From assembly GCA_011525805.1 (NCBI GenBank), contig WYBR01000109.1, forward strand, positions 124,001 to 188,000: DNA of 64,000 bases, written 5' to 3'. Of this stretch, positions 52,066 through 60,145 are shown piece after piece. Every line of letters starts with the position of its first letter. Within the stretch, counting starts at the first letter, position 1. The notes beneath the pieces are model-generated. The model ran no database searches. It saw only the letters and a program-made list of their open reading frames with translations, and was not told where the DNA came from. The DNA comes from Vicinamibacteraceae bacterium. Its GTDB lineage: Bacteria > Planctomycetota > Phycisphaerae > Phycisphaerales > UBA5793. The position numbers were made by a program, and so were the translations under genes.

Positions 52066-53133
52066 TCAGCGGCCTCGCTTGCGCTCGGTGTCGCGCTGGA
52101 GGATGCCTCGCTCGCGGTCGGTGAGGCTGCCCATGCCCTGGGTGGCGATCTTGGCGAGAATGCGATCGACTTCGTCGAGATCCGACTGCTCGCGCTGCGT
52201 TCGCCGGCGCTCGAAGAAGCCGGGGCGACGGCCGGGTTGTCCGGTGAAGTATTCGCGCGCCTCATCGGGGCTGGCGTAGCGCCCGAACGCATGGTGCCCC
52301 TTGCGTTTTAGGCCGTCGAGCGGCAGCCAGAGCGCCCAGTTGAGCCAGGTGGCGCGGCGGATAAGCAGCCAGCCGATGAGCGCGCCGCCGACGTGCCCGG
52401 CCTCGCCGCCCGCGTTCTGCCCCCCGGTGAACATGACGAAGACCGCGATCACGAAGAGGCTGATCACCAGCGTGCGGATCCTCATGCTGATCGGCAGCAC
52501 GAAAAAGAGCAGGAGCGTGATGACCTGGTTGGGGCGCAGGTACGCGGCGGCGGCCAGGACGCCGAAGATCCCCGCCGAAGCGCCCACCAGCGGCATCGCC
52601 GGGTCGTTCACGAGGAGGAACGGCAGCCCGTGCTGGCCCGTGGACTTGTAGTACACGATCCCGCCGACGTTCAGAATCAGGTAGAGCATCGCCCCGCCGC
52701 ACCCGCTCAGAAGATAGAACGCGAGGTAGCGCCGGCTTCCAAGGTAGTGCTCCACCATCGGCCCGAACCAGTACAGGGCCAGCATGTTGAAGAAGATGTG
52801 CAGCAGGTTGGCGTGGAGGAACTGGAACGTGAGGAAACGCCAGATCTGGAACTCCTGGAGCGCCGTCGAGGTCGAGAAGTGGCCGAAGTACTGCAGGACG
52901 CCCATGGAGATCTGCACGGGGCCCTTCGCTTCAAGGCTGTAGACGGTGATCACGCCCTGCACGACGGGCTTGAGGAGCACGTCGAGGACGAATACCGCGA
53001 CGTTGATCACGATGAGCCAGGTGTTGAACGACCATCCGGACATCCCGGCCAGGCCGGTCGGGAAGGGATTGCCGCCCAGGCCGCCCGATGCGCCGTGGGG
53101 GTTGCGCACATAATGCCGGTCGTCGAGTCCCAT
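52066..53133 (-). CDS. Rhomboid-family intramembrane serine protease
   Basis: A 355-residue membrane protein with six or seven helices. The catalytic Ser is in VGASAGIFG (Ser186) and the His in GEAGHVGGALIGW (His247). The first-helix motif HANLLHIFFNM (His107, His112, Asn116) is typical of rhomboids. The C-terminal 36 residues (DEVDRILAKIATQGMGSLT and ERGILQ) form a helical motif resembling DUF6576, shared with the S2P-like protein encoded next to it. The gene is followed directly by tgt and lies 13 bases after the S2P-like gene. Confidence 0.85.
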   Translation of the reverse strand: MGLDDRHYVRNPHGASGGLGGNPFPTGLAGMSGWSFNTWLIVINVAVFVLDVLLKPVVQGVITVYSLEAKGPVQISMGVLQYFGHFSTSTALQEFQIWRFLTFQFLHANLLHIFFNMLALYWFGPMVEHYLGSRRYLAFYLLSGCGGAMLYLILNVGGIVYYKSTGQHGLPFLLVNDPAMPLVGASAGIFGVLAAAAYLRPNQVITLLLFFVLPISMRIRTLVISLFVIAVFVMFTGGQNAGGEAGHVGGALIGWLLIRRATWLNWALWLPLDGLKRKGHHAFGRYASPDEAREYFTGQPGRRPGFFERRRTQREQSDLDEVDRILAKIATQGMGSLTDRERGILQRDTERKRGR

Positions 53134-53146
53134 GGAGAAGAGGAGT

Positions 53147-54301
53147 CTAGCCCCGGCGGCGACGGGCCGTAACCGATTCGAGAATCTTCCGCTCCTGTTC
53201 GGTCAGCCCCCCCAACCCTTCCGCGCTGATCTTCGCGAGAATGCGGTCGAGCACTTCCTCTTCGGAGGGCAGGCGGTCCGATGCCGCGGGCCGCGAGGGC
53301 GCCACCCGCTTCCTGGTTTCAGGCGACGCTTCGAGGCGCACCGGAAACGCCGTCGTCTCCAGGCTCGAAACGGATCGCGGCGCCGGCGTGATGAAGTCGT
53401 CGACGTCCTCGGGCAGAAGGTCGGGAGCCGAGCGCTCGATGACGCGGCTCTGCTCGACGGCCTGCTCGGCGAGGAAGGCGTGGCGCCGCGCCGCCGAAAT
53501 GCAGCACAGCAGCGCGAAGCCGCCGAGGAACACACCCATGATCTGCTGCGCGAAGAGAGCCACAAAGACGATGACGCTCGCGAGGAGCAGCGCCAGCGCG
53601 ATCGACGCCGTCCGGGCGCGACGCGGGCCGATCATTCCGGACATCGCGCTTTCGAGCGCGCCGGCGCCGTCGAGCGGATGAACGGGCAGCAGATTCGCCG
53701 CGAAAACGATCAGGTTGGCGTATCCGATCCACCACAGGAGCGAAAGCCACCATGCCGGCCGGCCGCGCAGCAGCACCCACTCGCCGTAGGAGCGGCCGGG
53801 GTTGAAGGGATCGGTCACGGCGTTGTACCAGTTGGGCGTCTGCTCGAGGAGAACCGGCCAGATGGCGAAAGCGAGGACGAAACTCAGCAGAAGACCGCCG
53901 CACGAGGCGAGCAGTCGACGGCGCCACGCCGCGGGTTGCTGGTGCTCCGACAGTCCGCCCAGCGGCCAGAGGACGATCGTCTCGGCCGCGCCGCCCATCC
54001 ACCGCGTCATCAGCGCCCGGCCGATCTCGTGCGCCAGCGTCGCCAGCAGCAGCGCCACCAGCGCCGTGGCCGTGATGGACAGCCCGCTGGCCGTCTCCCG
54101 GTCGGACAGCAGCGTTGAACGCAGCAACTCCGCGGCCGCGAGCATGAGAAGCAGCGCGTGAATGCGGATGCGCACGCCGAGCAGCCGCCCGACGGGAATC
54201 GACCAGGCGGCGGTGTCGTCGAGCAGGCGGCGCAGCGCCCACCCGTCGGCCCGACCCCCGCCTCCCCGCCTCGTGCGAGATGTCCTTCGGAAGAATCTCA
54301 T
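53147..54301 (-). CDS. S2P/M50-like membrane protein with a degraded HExxH motif
   Basis: A 384-residue membrane protein of the site-2 protease (M50) family. The metal motif region reads LAHEIGRALMTRWMGG (91-95: HEIGR), so the second histidine of HExxH is an arginine. The distal NxxPxxxxDG motif is kept as NLLPVHPLDG (203-212). Five or six hydrophobic segments span residues 45-265. The C-terminus (EEEVLDRILAKISAEG and LTEQERKIL) carries the same helical motif as the rhomboid. The start overlaps the stop of the Nudix gene (54298..54301). Probably a proteolytically inactive relative that may bind substrates. Confidence 0.75.
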   Translation of the reverse strand: MRFFRRTSRTRRGGGGRADGWALRRLLDDTAAWSIPVGRLLGVRIRIHALLLMLAAAELLRSTLLSDRETASGLSITATALVALLLATLAHEIGRALMTRWMGGAAETIVLWPLGGLSEHQQPAAWRRRLLASCGGLLLSFVLAFAIWPVLLEQTPNWYNAVTDPFNPGRSYGEWVLLRGRPAWWLSLLWWIGYANLIVFAANLLPVHPLDGAGALESAMSGMIGPRRARTASIALALLLASVIVFVALFAQQIMGVFLGGFALLCCISAARRHAFLAEQAVEQSRVIERSAPDLLPEDVDDFITPAPRSVSSLETTAFPVRLEASPETRKRVAPSRPAASDRLPSEEEVLDRILAKISAEGLGGLTEQERKILESVTARRRRG

Positions 54302-54816
54302 GCTCTTCGCTCGTGCAGCGTGAGTGCGACGATGCTCTTGGCATCGACCAGTTCGCCGCGATCGATCATCTCCCAGACCTCTTCAGGCGTTCGAGTCAGC
54401 ACTTCGATCTCCTCACTCGCTTCGAGGCGCTGACCGACGTGCCGCAGGCCCACCGCCCGGAACGCGTGCATCTGCTCGTCGCAGAAGCCCGGCGAGGTGT
54501 AAAAGGTCCCGAGATGCTCGAGCGCCGCGGCCTCATAGCCCGTCTCTTCGGCGAGTTCGCGGTGCGCGGCATGGTGCGGCGCTTCGCCCGCCTCCAAGCC
54601 GCCGGCACAGAACTCCCAGAGAGTTTTATCGACGACGGCCCGATGGTTGCGGATGAGCACCAGCCGGCCGTCATTTTGCACCGGAACCACCACCACCGCG
54701 CCCGGGCCGCGGATCGCGTCCAGCGCTGCCACGCGCCCGTTGCGCCTCACCCGCAGTTCCTCGAAGCGGAAGCGGTGGCCGGCGTGGATAAGCCGCGATT
54801 CCGCCTGTGGCGCCAT
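54298..54816 (-). CDS. Nudix hydrolase, ADP-ribose pyrophosphatase-like
   Basis: A 172-residue Nudix protein. The Nudix box is GLEAGEAPHHAAHRELAEETGYEA, matching GX5EX7REUXEEXGU. The preceding LWEFCAGGLE and following FYTSPGFCDEQMHAF fit the ADP-ribose/sugar-nucleotide diphosphatase subgroup. ATG 54816 has GGAGGAA nine bases upstream, and TAAACT at 54845..54850 is a likely -10 on the same strand. The gene leads a minus-strand unit with the S2P-like, rhomboid and tgt genes. Substrate inferred. Confidence 0.85.
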   Translation of the reverse strand: MAPQAESRLIHAGHRFRFEELRVRRNGRVAALDAIRGPGAVVVVPVQNDGRLVLIRNHRAVVDKTLWEFCAGGLEAGEAPHHAAHRELAEETGYEAAALEHLGTFYTSPGFCDEQMHAFRAVGLRHVGQRLEASEEIEVLTRTPEEVWEMIDRGELVDAKSIVALTLHERRA

Positions 54817-54844
54817 GACCTGCTTCCTCCGCGGTCCCGGATGG

Positions 54845-54850
54845 AGTTTA
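54845..54850 (-). promoter_or_regulatory. -10 hexamer of the Nudix operon
   Basis: TAAACT on the minus strand lies 28 bases before ATG 54816, which has a Shine-Dalgarno. Confidence 0.4.
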
Positions 54851-54910
54851 GGCGTCGCGGCCCGGCGGACCCTCTCCCCGCGCCCGCTGGGACCGGGGCG
54901 GCGCCTCCCG

Positions 54911-54916
54911 TACAAT
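54911..54916 (+). promoter_or_regulatory. -10 hexamer of the thioredoxin-like gene
   Basis: TACAAT lies 36 bases before ATG 54953; the leader contains GGAAGGAGG. It is divergent from the Nudix promoter. Confidence 0.5.
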
Positions 54917-54952
54917 CTCCGGTTCTTACCCGAACTCGGAAGGAGGGTCTTC

Positions 54953-55939
54953 ATGTTCCTCACCCGTGCAGCCGCCTGTGTCGCGGCCGTTTTCGTGTCG
55001 ACATGGGGCGTATCAGCCGCTCACGCCGCGCGCGCCGCGCAGGATCCCGCTCCAGCCACCCTGCCTGCGGCCGCCCAGCCGACCCGGCCGCCCATCTACG
55101 ACGAGGCCGCGGACGGCAAGGAGCAGATTGCCGCCGCGCTCGCCCGCGCGCAGAAGGAGAATCGGCGCGTGCTGATCCAGTGGGGAGCGAACTGGTGCTC
55201 GTGGTGCCATCTCCTCCACGAGACGTTTGAGAAGAGCCGCTCCGTCAGCCGCACGCTGCGATACGAATACGACGTTGTGCTCGTGGACATCGGCCGGTGG
55301 GACAAGCACCTCGATCTCGCCGAGAAGTACGGCGCTGACTTCAAGAGCGCGGGGGTGCCCTACCTCACCATCCTCGACGCCGAGGGCAACGTCCTCGCCA
55401 ATCAGGAGACCGCGTCGCTCGAGGCGAAAATCGAAGGGCGGGACGGCCACGATCCCGAGAAGGTCAACGCATTCCTCCAGAAGCACCAGGCGCCGTACCT
55501 CAAGGCCGGCGCGGTGCTCGAGAGCGCGATGAGCGAAGCGGCCCGCAGCGGCCGGCGCATCTTCATTCACTTCGGCGCGCCATGGTGCGGGTGGTGCCAC
55601 CGCCTCGAAGGCTGGCTGGCGCGCCCGGAGATCGCCCGCCTCATCGAGAAGGACTTCGTCGAGGTCAAGATCGACACCGATCGCATGATCGGCGGCGCGG
55701 AACTGCTCACCGGTTATCGCGAGTCGAACAGCGGCGGCATCCCCTGGTTCGCCTTCCTCAGCCCAGAGGGCAGGAAGATCGCGACCAGCGAAGGCCCCAA
55801 GGGCAACATCGGCTGCCCTTTCACCGACGAGGAGATCGACGCCTTCGGCGAGATCCTCCGCCAAGCCCGGCAGTCGCTCACCGATGAGGAGATCGGCGAG
55901 TTGCTCACGTCGCTGCGACAGAGTCGAGAGGCGAAGTAG
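54953..55939 (+). CDS. Secreted protein with two thioredoxin-like domains
   Basis: A 328-residue exported protein. The signal peptide ends near VSAAHA. Two thioredoxin-fold domains follow, each with a redox-active pair: WCSWC (Cys82, Cys85) and WCGWC (Cys212, Cys215), preceded by LIQWGAN and FIHFGAP. Both domains have the cis-Pro loop (VPYLTILDAEG and IPWFAFLSPEG). Such proteins act in periplasmic disulfide exchange or cytochrome maturation; two WCxWC domains could relay electrons. GGAAGGAGG gives a strong ribosome site. Convergent with fmt. Confidence 0.85.
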   Translation: MFLTRAAACVAAVFVSTWGVSAAHAARAAQDPAPATLPAAAQPTRPPIYDEAADGKEQIAAALARAQKENRRVLIQWGANWCSWCHLLHETFEKSRSVSRTLRYEYDVVLVDIGRWDKHLDLAEKYGADFKSAGVPYLTILDAEGNVLANQETASLEAKIEGRDGHDPEKVNAFLQKHQAPYLKAGAVLESAMSEAARSGRRIFIHFGAPWCGWCHRLEGWLARPEIARLIEKDFVEVKIDTDRMIGGAELLTGYRESNSGGIPWFAFLSPEGRKIATSEGPKGNIGCPFTDEEIDAFGEILRQARQSLTDEEIGELLTSLRQSREAK

Positions 55940-55947
55940 CAGCCAGC

Positions 55948-56904
55948 CTATGCGAGTGAGAGCGGGCGCAAGCGCATGCCCGGCTCGAACGGGCGGCCGT
56001 TGCGGAAGGCGTCCAGCGTCATTGCCCGTCCGCCTTCGGGCTGGATCTCAATCACCTCGATCGTCCCCGACGCGCACGCTATGCGCCGATCGGCGAGTAC
56101 CGTGCCAGGCGGCTCGGCGGCAGTTTGCTCGCCGTAGTCGTGCACCCGGAGCAAGCGCACCGCAGCGCCGTCGAGCGCCACGCGGCAGCCCGGCCAGGGC
56201 GTGAGGCCGTGGATGCGCGCCCGCACCATCGCCGCGGGCAGGTTGAAGTCCGTCGTCCCTTCCTCCTTGCGGAGTTTCGGCGCCCGCGTCGCGAGGGATT
56301 CATCCTGCGCGACGGGCCGCAACTCGCCGCCACGGTGGGTTTCAAGGACCCGCGCCACGAGTCCGCCGCCGAGGCGCGCCAGTCGATCGTGCAGTTCACC
56401 CGCGGTCTCCTTCGGATCAATCGGCGTGGACTCGGCGGCGAGAATGTCGCCCGCGTCCATGCGCTGGGCCAGCGTGATGACGCTTACGCCCGTGGTCGTG
56501 CAGCCGTCCATCATCGCCCGCTGAATCGGCGCGGCGCCGCGGTACGCCGGCAGGAGAGAACCGTGCAGGTTGATGGCGAAGCGGCCGTCGATCAGGGCCG
56601 GGCCGATCTTCTGCCCGAAGGCGATGACGACCAGCGCGTCGGCACGCTGCGCCGCGATCTCCGCGACGATCGCGGGTGCGTTCACGTCGGACGTCGTGAT
56701 GCGCGCCACCGCGTGTTCGGCGGCCCACTGCGAGACCGGCGTCGGCGTGAGGCGCTGCCGGCGCCCCGCCGGCCGGTTGGGCTGGGAAACGATGAGATCG
56801 ATGGTGAAGCGATCGCTCTGCCGCGCAAGATGATCAAGCGTCGGCAGGCCGAAGGCCCCGCTGCCGAAGAAGACGATCTGCGTTGGTCCATGGACGTCCG
56901 CCAC
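55948..56904 (-). CDS. fmt: Methionyl-tRNA formyltransferase
   Basis: A 318-residue enzyme that formylates Met-tRNAfMet with 10-formyl-THF. The N-terminal formyltransferase domain has FFGSGAFGLPTLDHL, INLHGSLLPAYRGAAPIQRAM (the His, and the Asn just before it, are catalytic) and MDAGDIL. The C-terminal domain includes RARIHGLTPWPGC. The start is GTG 56904, with GGAG five bases upstream. def lies 195 bases upstream on the same strand, separated by a dispersed repeat and an 8-base tandem repeat. The two genes together process initiator tRNA and nascent N-termini. Confidence 0.95.
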   Translation of the reverse strand: MADVHGPTQIVFFGSGAFGLPTLDHLARQSDRFTIDLIVSQPNRPAGRRQRLTPTPVSQWAAEHAVARITTSDVNAPAIVAEIAAQRADALVVIAFGQKIGPALIDGRFAINLHGSLLPAYRGAAPIQRAMMDGCTTTGVSVITLAQRMDAGDILAAESTPIDPKETAGELHDRLARLGGGLVARVLETHRGGELRPVAQDESLATRAPKLRKEEGTTDFNLPAAMVRARIHGLTPWPGCRVALDGAAVRLLRVHDYGEQTAAEPPGTVLADRRIACASGTIEVIEIQPEGGRAMTLDAFRNGRPFEPGMRLRPLSLA

Positions 56905-56997
56905 ACATGCTCCGCGTTCACTTCAATGCTGGTGAGGGAGTTGGTCTGCACTGGCCCGTCGTCGCGCTCCCCTGCGCCGAGCCTCCGGGTCGTCGTT

Positions 56998-57060
56998 CGA
57001 CCCTGCCCTCGGCTCTGATGCTCAGGCTTGAAGAGAGGCTCACGACCGAAGGGCGGCGAA
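56998..57060 (+). repeat. Dispersed 63-bp repeat, copy A
   Basis: The segment matches the reverse complement of 63938..64000 with about five differences over 63 bases, and copy B continues past the window end. It contains pairing arms (CCcTCGG...CCGAAGG in this copy, CCTTCGG...CCGAAGG in the other), so the transcript could fold. Copy A lies in the fmt-def gap; copy B follows a DUF4159 gene. Both are intergenic. Confidence 0.75.
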
Positions 57061-57071
57061 ACGGTTCCCCG

Positions 57072-57101
57072 ATGCCTCGATGCCTCGATGTCTCGATGTC
57101 T
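57072..57101. repeat. 8-base tandem repeat ending on the def stop codon
   Basis: About 3.75 units of ATGCCTCG/ATGTCTCG run from 57072 to 57101, next to copy A of the dispersed repeat, and reach the def stop codon (57100..57102, minus strand). Its role is unknown. Confidence 0.7.
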
Positions 57102-57621
57102 ACTTCTTCCCCGCCCGTTCCAATTCCTTGAGGATCCTGCGATTTGCGAGTTTGGCCATCTGGCCAAAACGGTGGATAATGAGTCGCCCGTCGAGGTGAT
57201 CGCACTCGTGCTGCCAGACGCGGGCGAGGAGTTCGCCGCTGCGGAGGGTGAAGCGCCGGCCGTCGAGGTCGGTGGCTTCGATGGTGATGATCGGCGGCCG
57301 CCACACGTCGCCAAGCACCTCCGGCAAACTGAGGCAGCCTTCCTCCGCGGCCTCGAGTCCGCCTTCCGGCTCGCGGAGGACGGGATTGACGTACACGCGG
57401 TCGGACTCGCCCTCCTGGCCGCTGTTGGCCACGAAGAGGCGCCACGAAAGGCCGACCTGCGGCGCCGCCAGTCCCACACCCCGCGCCTCGCGCATCAGTT
57501 CGAGCATCCGCGCCGCGACGCTCCGCACTTCCGAGGTGACTTCCTCGACCGGGCGCGCCGTCTTGAGGAGCATGGGGTGCGGGTAGCGCAGGATGGCGAG
57601 GGAGGCGGGATCGACGGTCAT
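57100..57621 (-). CDS. def: Peptide deformylase
   Basis: A 173-residue metalloenzyme that removes the formyl group from nascent proteins. All three motifs are intact: GVGLAAPQVG (motif 1), EGCLSLP (motif 2, with the metal Cys) and QHECDHLDG (motif 3, HExxH). The C-terminus is basic. ATG 57621 was chosen because motif spacing fits and TACCAT (57628..57633) ends six bases upstream; the frame is open further upstream to 57807 but that would be unusual. fmt lies downstream on the same strand. Confidence 0.95.
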   Translation of the reverse strand: MTVDPASLAILRYPHPMLLKTARPVEEVTSEVRSVAARMLELMREARGVGLAAPQVGLSWRLFVANSGQEGESDRVYVNPVLREPEGGLEAAEEGCLSLPEVLGDVWRPPIITIEATDLDGRRFTLRSGELLARVWQHECDHLDGRLIIHRFGQMAKLANRRILKELERAGKK

Positions 57622-57627
57622 CGGCCG

Positions 57628-57633
57628 ATGGTA
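57628..57633 (-). promoter_or_regulatory. -10 hexamer of a leaderless promoter (def)
   Basis: On the minus strand TACCAT ends six bases (CGGCCG) before ATG 57621. Confidence 0.55.
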
Positions 57634-57690
57634 GGCCAGAGGCGTTCGATCGTTATCGAACCCGCGGCCCAGTGCGTTCGTACTGTCGGG

Positions 57691-57719
57691 TTGACGCTCC
57701 GCTCGGGAATCTCTATTGT
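57691..57719 (+). promoter_or_regulatory. Sigma70-type promoter of the TPR-kdsB unit
   Basis: TTGACG (57691..57696) and TATTGT (57714..57719) are exactly 17 bases apart. The leader to TTG 57832 would be about 106 bases and contains GAGGAA. Confidence 0.6.
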
Positions 57720-57831
57720 GTGCGCCGCATTGCCGCACACGGCAGACAGGCCCGAAACCTGAATCCATCCAGTCATCTGGACGATCGGCCGCGAGTGCGA
57801 CAGGCAAGACCCGGCAGCAGAGGAATGTTCA

Positions 57832-59322
57832 TTGGCCTGGTTCAAGCGTAAAGACGGCGGCAACGGCTCTGCAGGCGCCGACGACGGTGGCGGACTCAAC
57901 ATCCAGCCCGACAAGGCCCGCGCCTGGTTCAACCAGGCGCGGACCGCGGCCGACACCCGCAACTACGCCTACTCGATCACCTGCTACCTCAACGGCCTCA
58001 AGTTCGATCCGACGAACATCGACGCGCACAAGAGCCTCTACGAAATCGCCAGCCTCTACGTCCGCGCCGGCGGCAAGCCCGCCGCCGGCAAGGAAATCCG
58101 CAGCATGCTGGGGGACAAGCGCCCCGTCGATCGCCTCGCCGCCGCCGAACTCGCCTGGATCACCGACATCCTCAACAGCAACCTCAACCTCCGCTTCGTC
58201 TCCGAAGCCGCTGATCTCGGCCTCACCGAAGTCGCCTACTGGGCGGGCGAGATCGGCGTCAAGGTCCTGGCGCGCAACAAAAAGCCCGCCAAGAACGCCT
58301 TCGTCCAGTACGTGGACATCTTCGAGCAGATCGGAGCGTACGAGATCGCGGTGCAGGTCGGCGAGATCGCCCTCAACATGGATCGAACTGACGCGGCCCT
58401 CCAGGCCCGCATCCGCAACCTCTCCGCCCAGGCGACAATGGACAAGGGCCGCTACGAGGCCAACGTCGGGCAGGAAGGCTCCTTCCGCGGCAGCATCCGC
58501 GACGCCGAGGCCCAGAAGCAACTGATCGAGGAGGACACCTTCGCCGCCGGCACCGAGGCGATGGCCCGCCGGATCCAGCGAGCCCGCACTGAGTGGGAGG
58601 CCAACACCCTCGACACCGCCGCGATCCAGCGCCTCGGTGACCTTCTCGGCAAGTCGGGCGATGAGAAACTCGAGAGCGAGGCGATCGAGGTCTTCCGCAA
58701 GGGCTACGCCGACACCTCCGAGTACCGCTTTCGCATGCAGGCGGGAGACATCCGCCTGCTCCAGAAGCGCCGCCGCATCCGCGCCATGCGCGACAGGGCC
58801 GAGCAGTCCGGCGACCCGGCCGACGCCGCGCGGGTTGCGACGGCCGAGCGCGAATTGCTCGAAACCGAAGTGGTCGAGTTTCGCGACCGATGCGAAAAAT
58901 ACCCGACCGACCTCGGGCTGCGCTTCGAACTCGGCCGGCGCCTCTACGACCTCGGCCGCTACGACGACGCCATTCCCGTCCTGCAGGAAGCCCAGAACGA
59001 CGCCCGCCACCGCGCCAAGGCGCAGCACCTCATCGGCCTGTGCTTCCTCAACCACGAGTGGTTCGAGGAGGCGACGGAGTCGCTGCGCCTCGCCGTGGAC
59101 ACCTACGAGTTCAAGGACGACGACCAGCACCTTGCGATGCGCTACGACCTGATGTGCGCCCTCGAAGCCCACGCGCGCGAAGACGGCGACTTGGCCGCGG
59201 CCGAGGAGGCGGGCGAGCACGCCAAGACCATCGCCCTCAAGCAACTCGCTTTCCGGGACATCCGCCAGAAGCGCGACGCGATCCGCCAACTCATCAAAGA
59301 TCTCAAAGCGAAGCAGACGTGA
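57832..59322 (+). CDS. TPR-repeat protein of unknown function
   Basis: A 496-residue soluble helical protein without a signal peptide. TPR-like units are visible near the N-terminus (ARAWFNQARTAADTRNYAYS and ITCYLNGLKFDPTNIDAHKS) and C-terminus (LGLRFELGRRLYDLGRYDDA and IPVLQEAQNDARHRAKAQHL). A charged middle region (KQLIEEDTFAAGTEAMARRI and similar) is coiled-coil-like. The start is TTG 57832; the in-frame N-terminus MAWFKRKDGGNGS fits, and AGAGGAA lies about nine bases upstream. kdsB begins five bases after its stop, so the two form a unit. Function unknown. Confidence 0.75.
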   Translation: MAWFKRKDGGNGSAGADDGGGLNIQPDKARAWFNQARTAADTRNYAYSITCYLNGLKFDPTNIDAHKSLYEIASLYVRAGGKPAAGKEIRSMLGDKRPVDRLAAAELAWITDILNSNLNLRFVSEAADLGLTEVAYWAGEIGVKVLARNKKPAKNAFVQYVDIFEQIGAYEIAVQVGEIALNMDRTDAALQARIRNLSAQATMDKGRYEANVGQEGSFRGSIRDAEAQKQLIEEDTFAAGTEAMARRIQRARTEWEANTLDTAAIQRLGDLLGKSGDEKLESEAIEVFRKGYADTSEYRFRMQAGDIRLLQKRRRIRAMRDRAEQSGDPADAARVATAERELLETEVVEFRDRCEKYPTDLGLRFELGRRLYDLGRYDDAIPVLQEAQNDARHRAKAQHLIGLCFLNHEWFEEATESLRLAVDTYEFKDDDQHLAMRYDLMCALEAHAREDGDLAAAEEAGEHAKTIALKQLAFRDIRQKRDAIRQLIKDLKAKQT

Positions 59323-59326
59323 CGGC

Positions 59327-60064
59327 ATGAGCGACGTGGTCGTGGTCATTCCCGCCCGTTTCGCCTCGACTCGCTTCCCCGGCAAGCCGCTCGCCTCCCG
59401 CACGGGGCGGCCGCTCATTCAGCATGTGTGCGAACGCGCGGCGCAGGCGCGCACGCCTTCGCGCATCCTCGTCGCCACCGACGACTCGCGCATCGCGCGG
59501 GCCGTCGAGTCCTTCGGCGGGCAGGTCGCCATGACCCGCGCCGATCATCCCAACGGCACCAGCCGCCTCGCCGAAGTCGCGCGCGACCTGGCGGCCGGCA
59601 CGGTCGTCGTCAACGTGCAGGGCGACGAGCCGGAGATCGACCCCGCCCTCATCGACAAGGCTGTCGAAGCCCTCGGCGACGCGGACATGTGCACCGTCGC
59701 CTCCCCCTTCGCCGCCGATGAAGATCCGGGCGACCCCAACATCGTGAAGGTCGTCGTCGATCGCCTCGGCCGGGCGCTGTACTTCTCGCGCGCGCTGATC
59801 CCGTTTCGGCGCGACACGATCGGGCCGGGCCAGCCGCTCAAGCACGTGGGGCTGTATGTTTACCGCCGCGAGTTCCTGCTCGAATATGTCGGCCTCACCC
59901 CCACGCCGCTGGAGCGCACCGAGCACCTCGAGCAGTTGCGCGTCCTCGAGCACGGCCGGCGCATCCAGGTCGTCATCGCCGAAACGAAACACCACGGCAT
60001 CGACACGCCCGAGCAGTACAACGACTTCGTCCGTCGCTGGCAGGCGGGGCGGCAAGGCGCCTGA
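59327..60064 (+). CDS. kdsB: 3-deoxy-manno-octulosonate cytidylyltransferase (CMP-KDO synthetase)
   Basis: A 245-residue enzyme that activates KDO with CTP for attachment to lipid A, so the cell makes LPS-type outer membrane. Motifs are VIPARFASTRFPGKPLA (nucleotide-binding P-loop-like), VNVQGDEPEIDP with the metal Asp, VKVVVDRLGRALYFSRA, HVGLYVYRREFL and TPLERTEHLEQLRVLEHG. Length is normal. ATG 59327 follows the TPR gene by four bases. Convergent with a lipoprotein gene. Confidence 0.95.
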   Translation: MSDVVVVIPARFASTRFPGKPLASRTGRPLIQHVCERAAQARTPSRILVATDDSRIARAVESFGGQVAMTRADHPNGTSRLAEVARDLAAGTVVVNVQGDEPEIDPALIDKAVEALGDADMCTVASPFAADEDPGDPNIVKVVVDRLGRALYFSRALIPFRRDTIGPGQPLKHVGLYVYRREFLLEYVGLTPTPLERTEHLEQLRVLEHGRRIQVVIAETKHHGIDTPEQYNDFVRRWQAGRQGA

Positions 60065-60145
60065 GCGACATGTGCCACGGCGTCGCGCCTCGCGCCGCGA
60101 TTCATCGAGGCTCCACGCCCGTCGACTCGGGCAGGCGCCGCTGAG

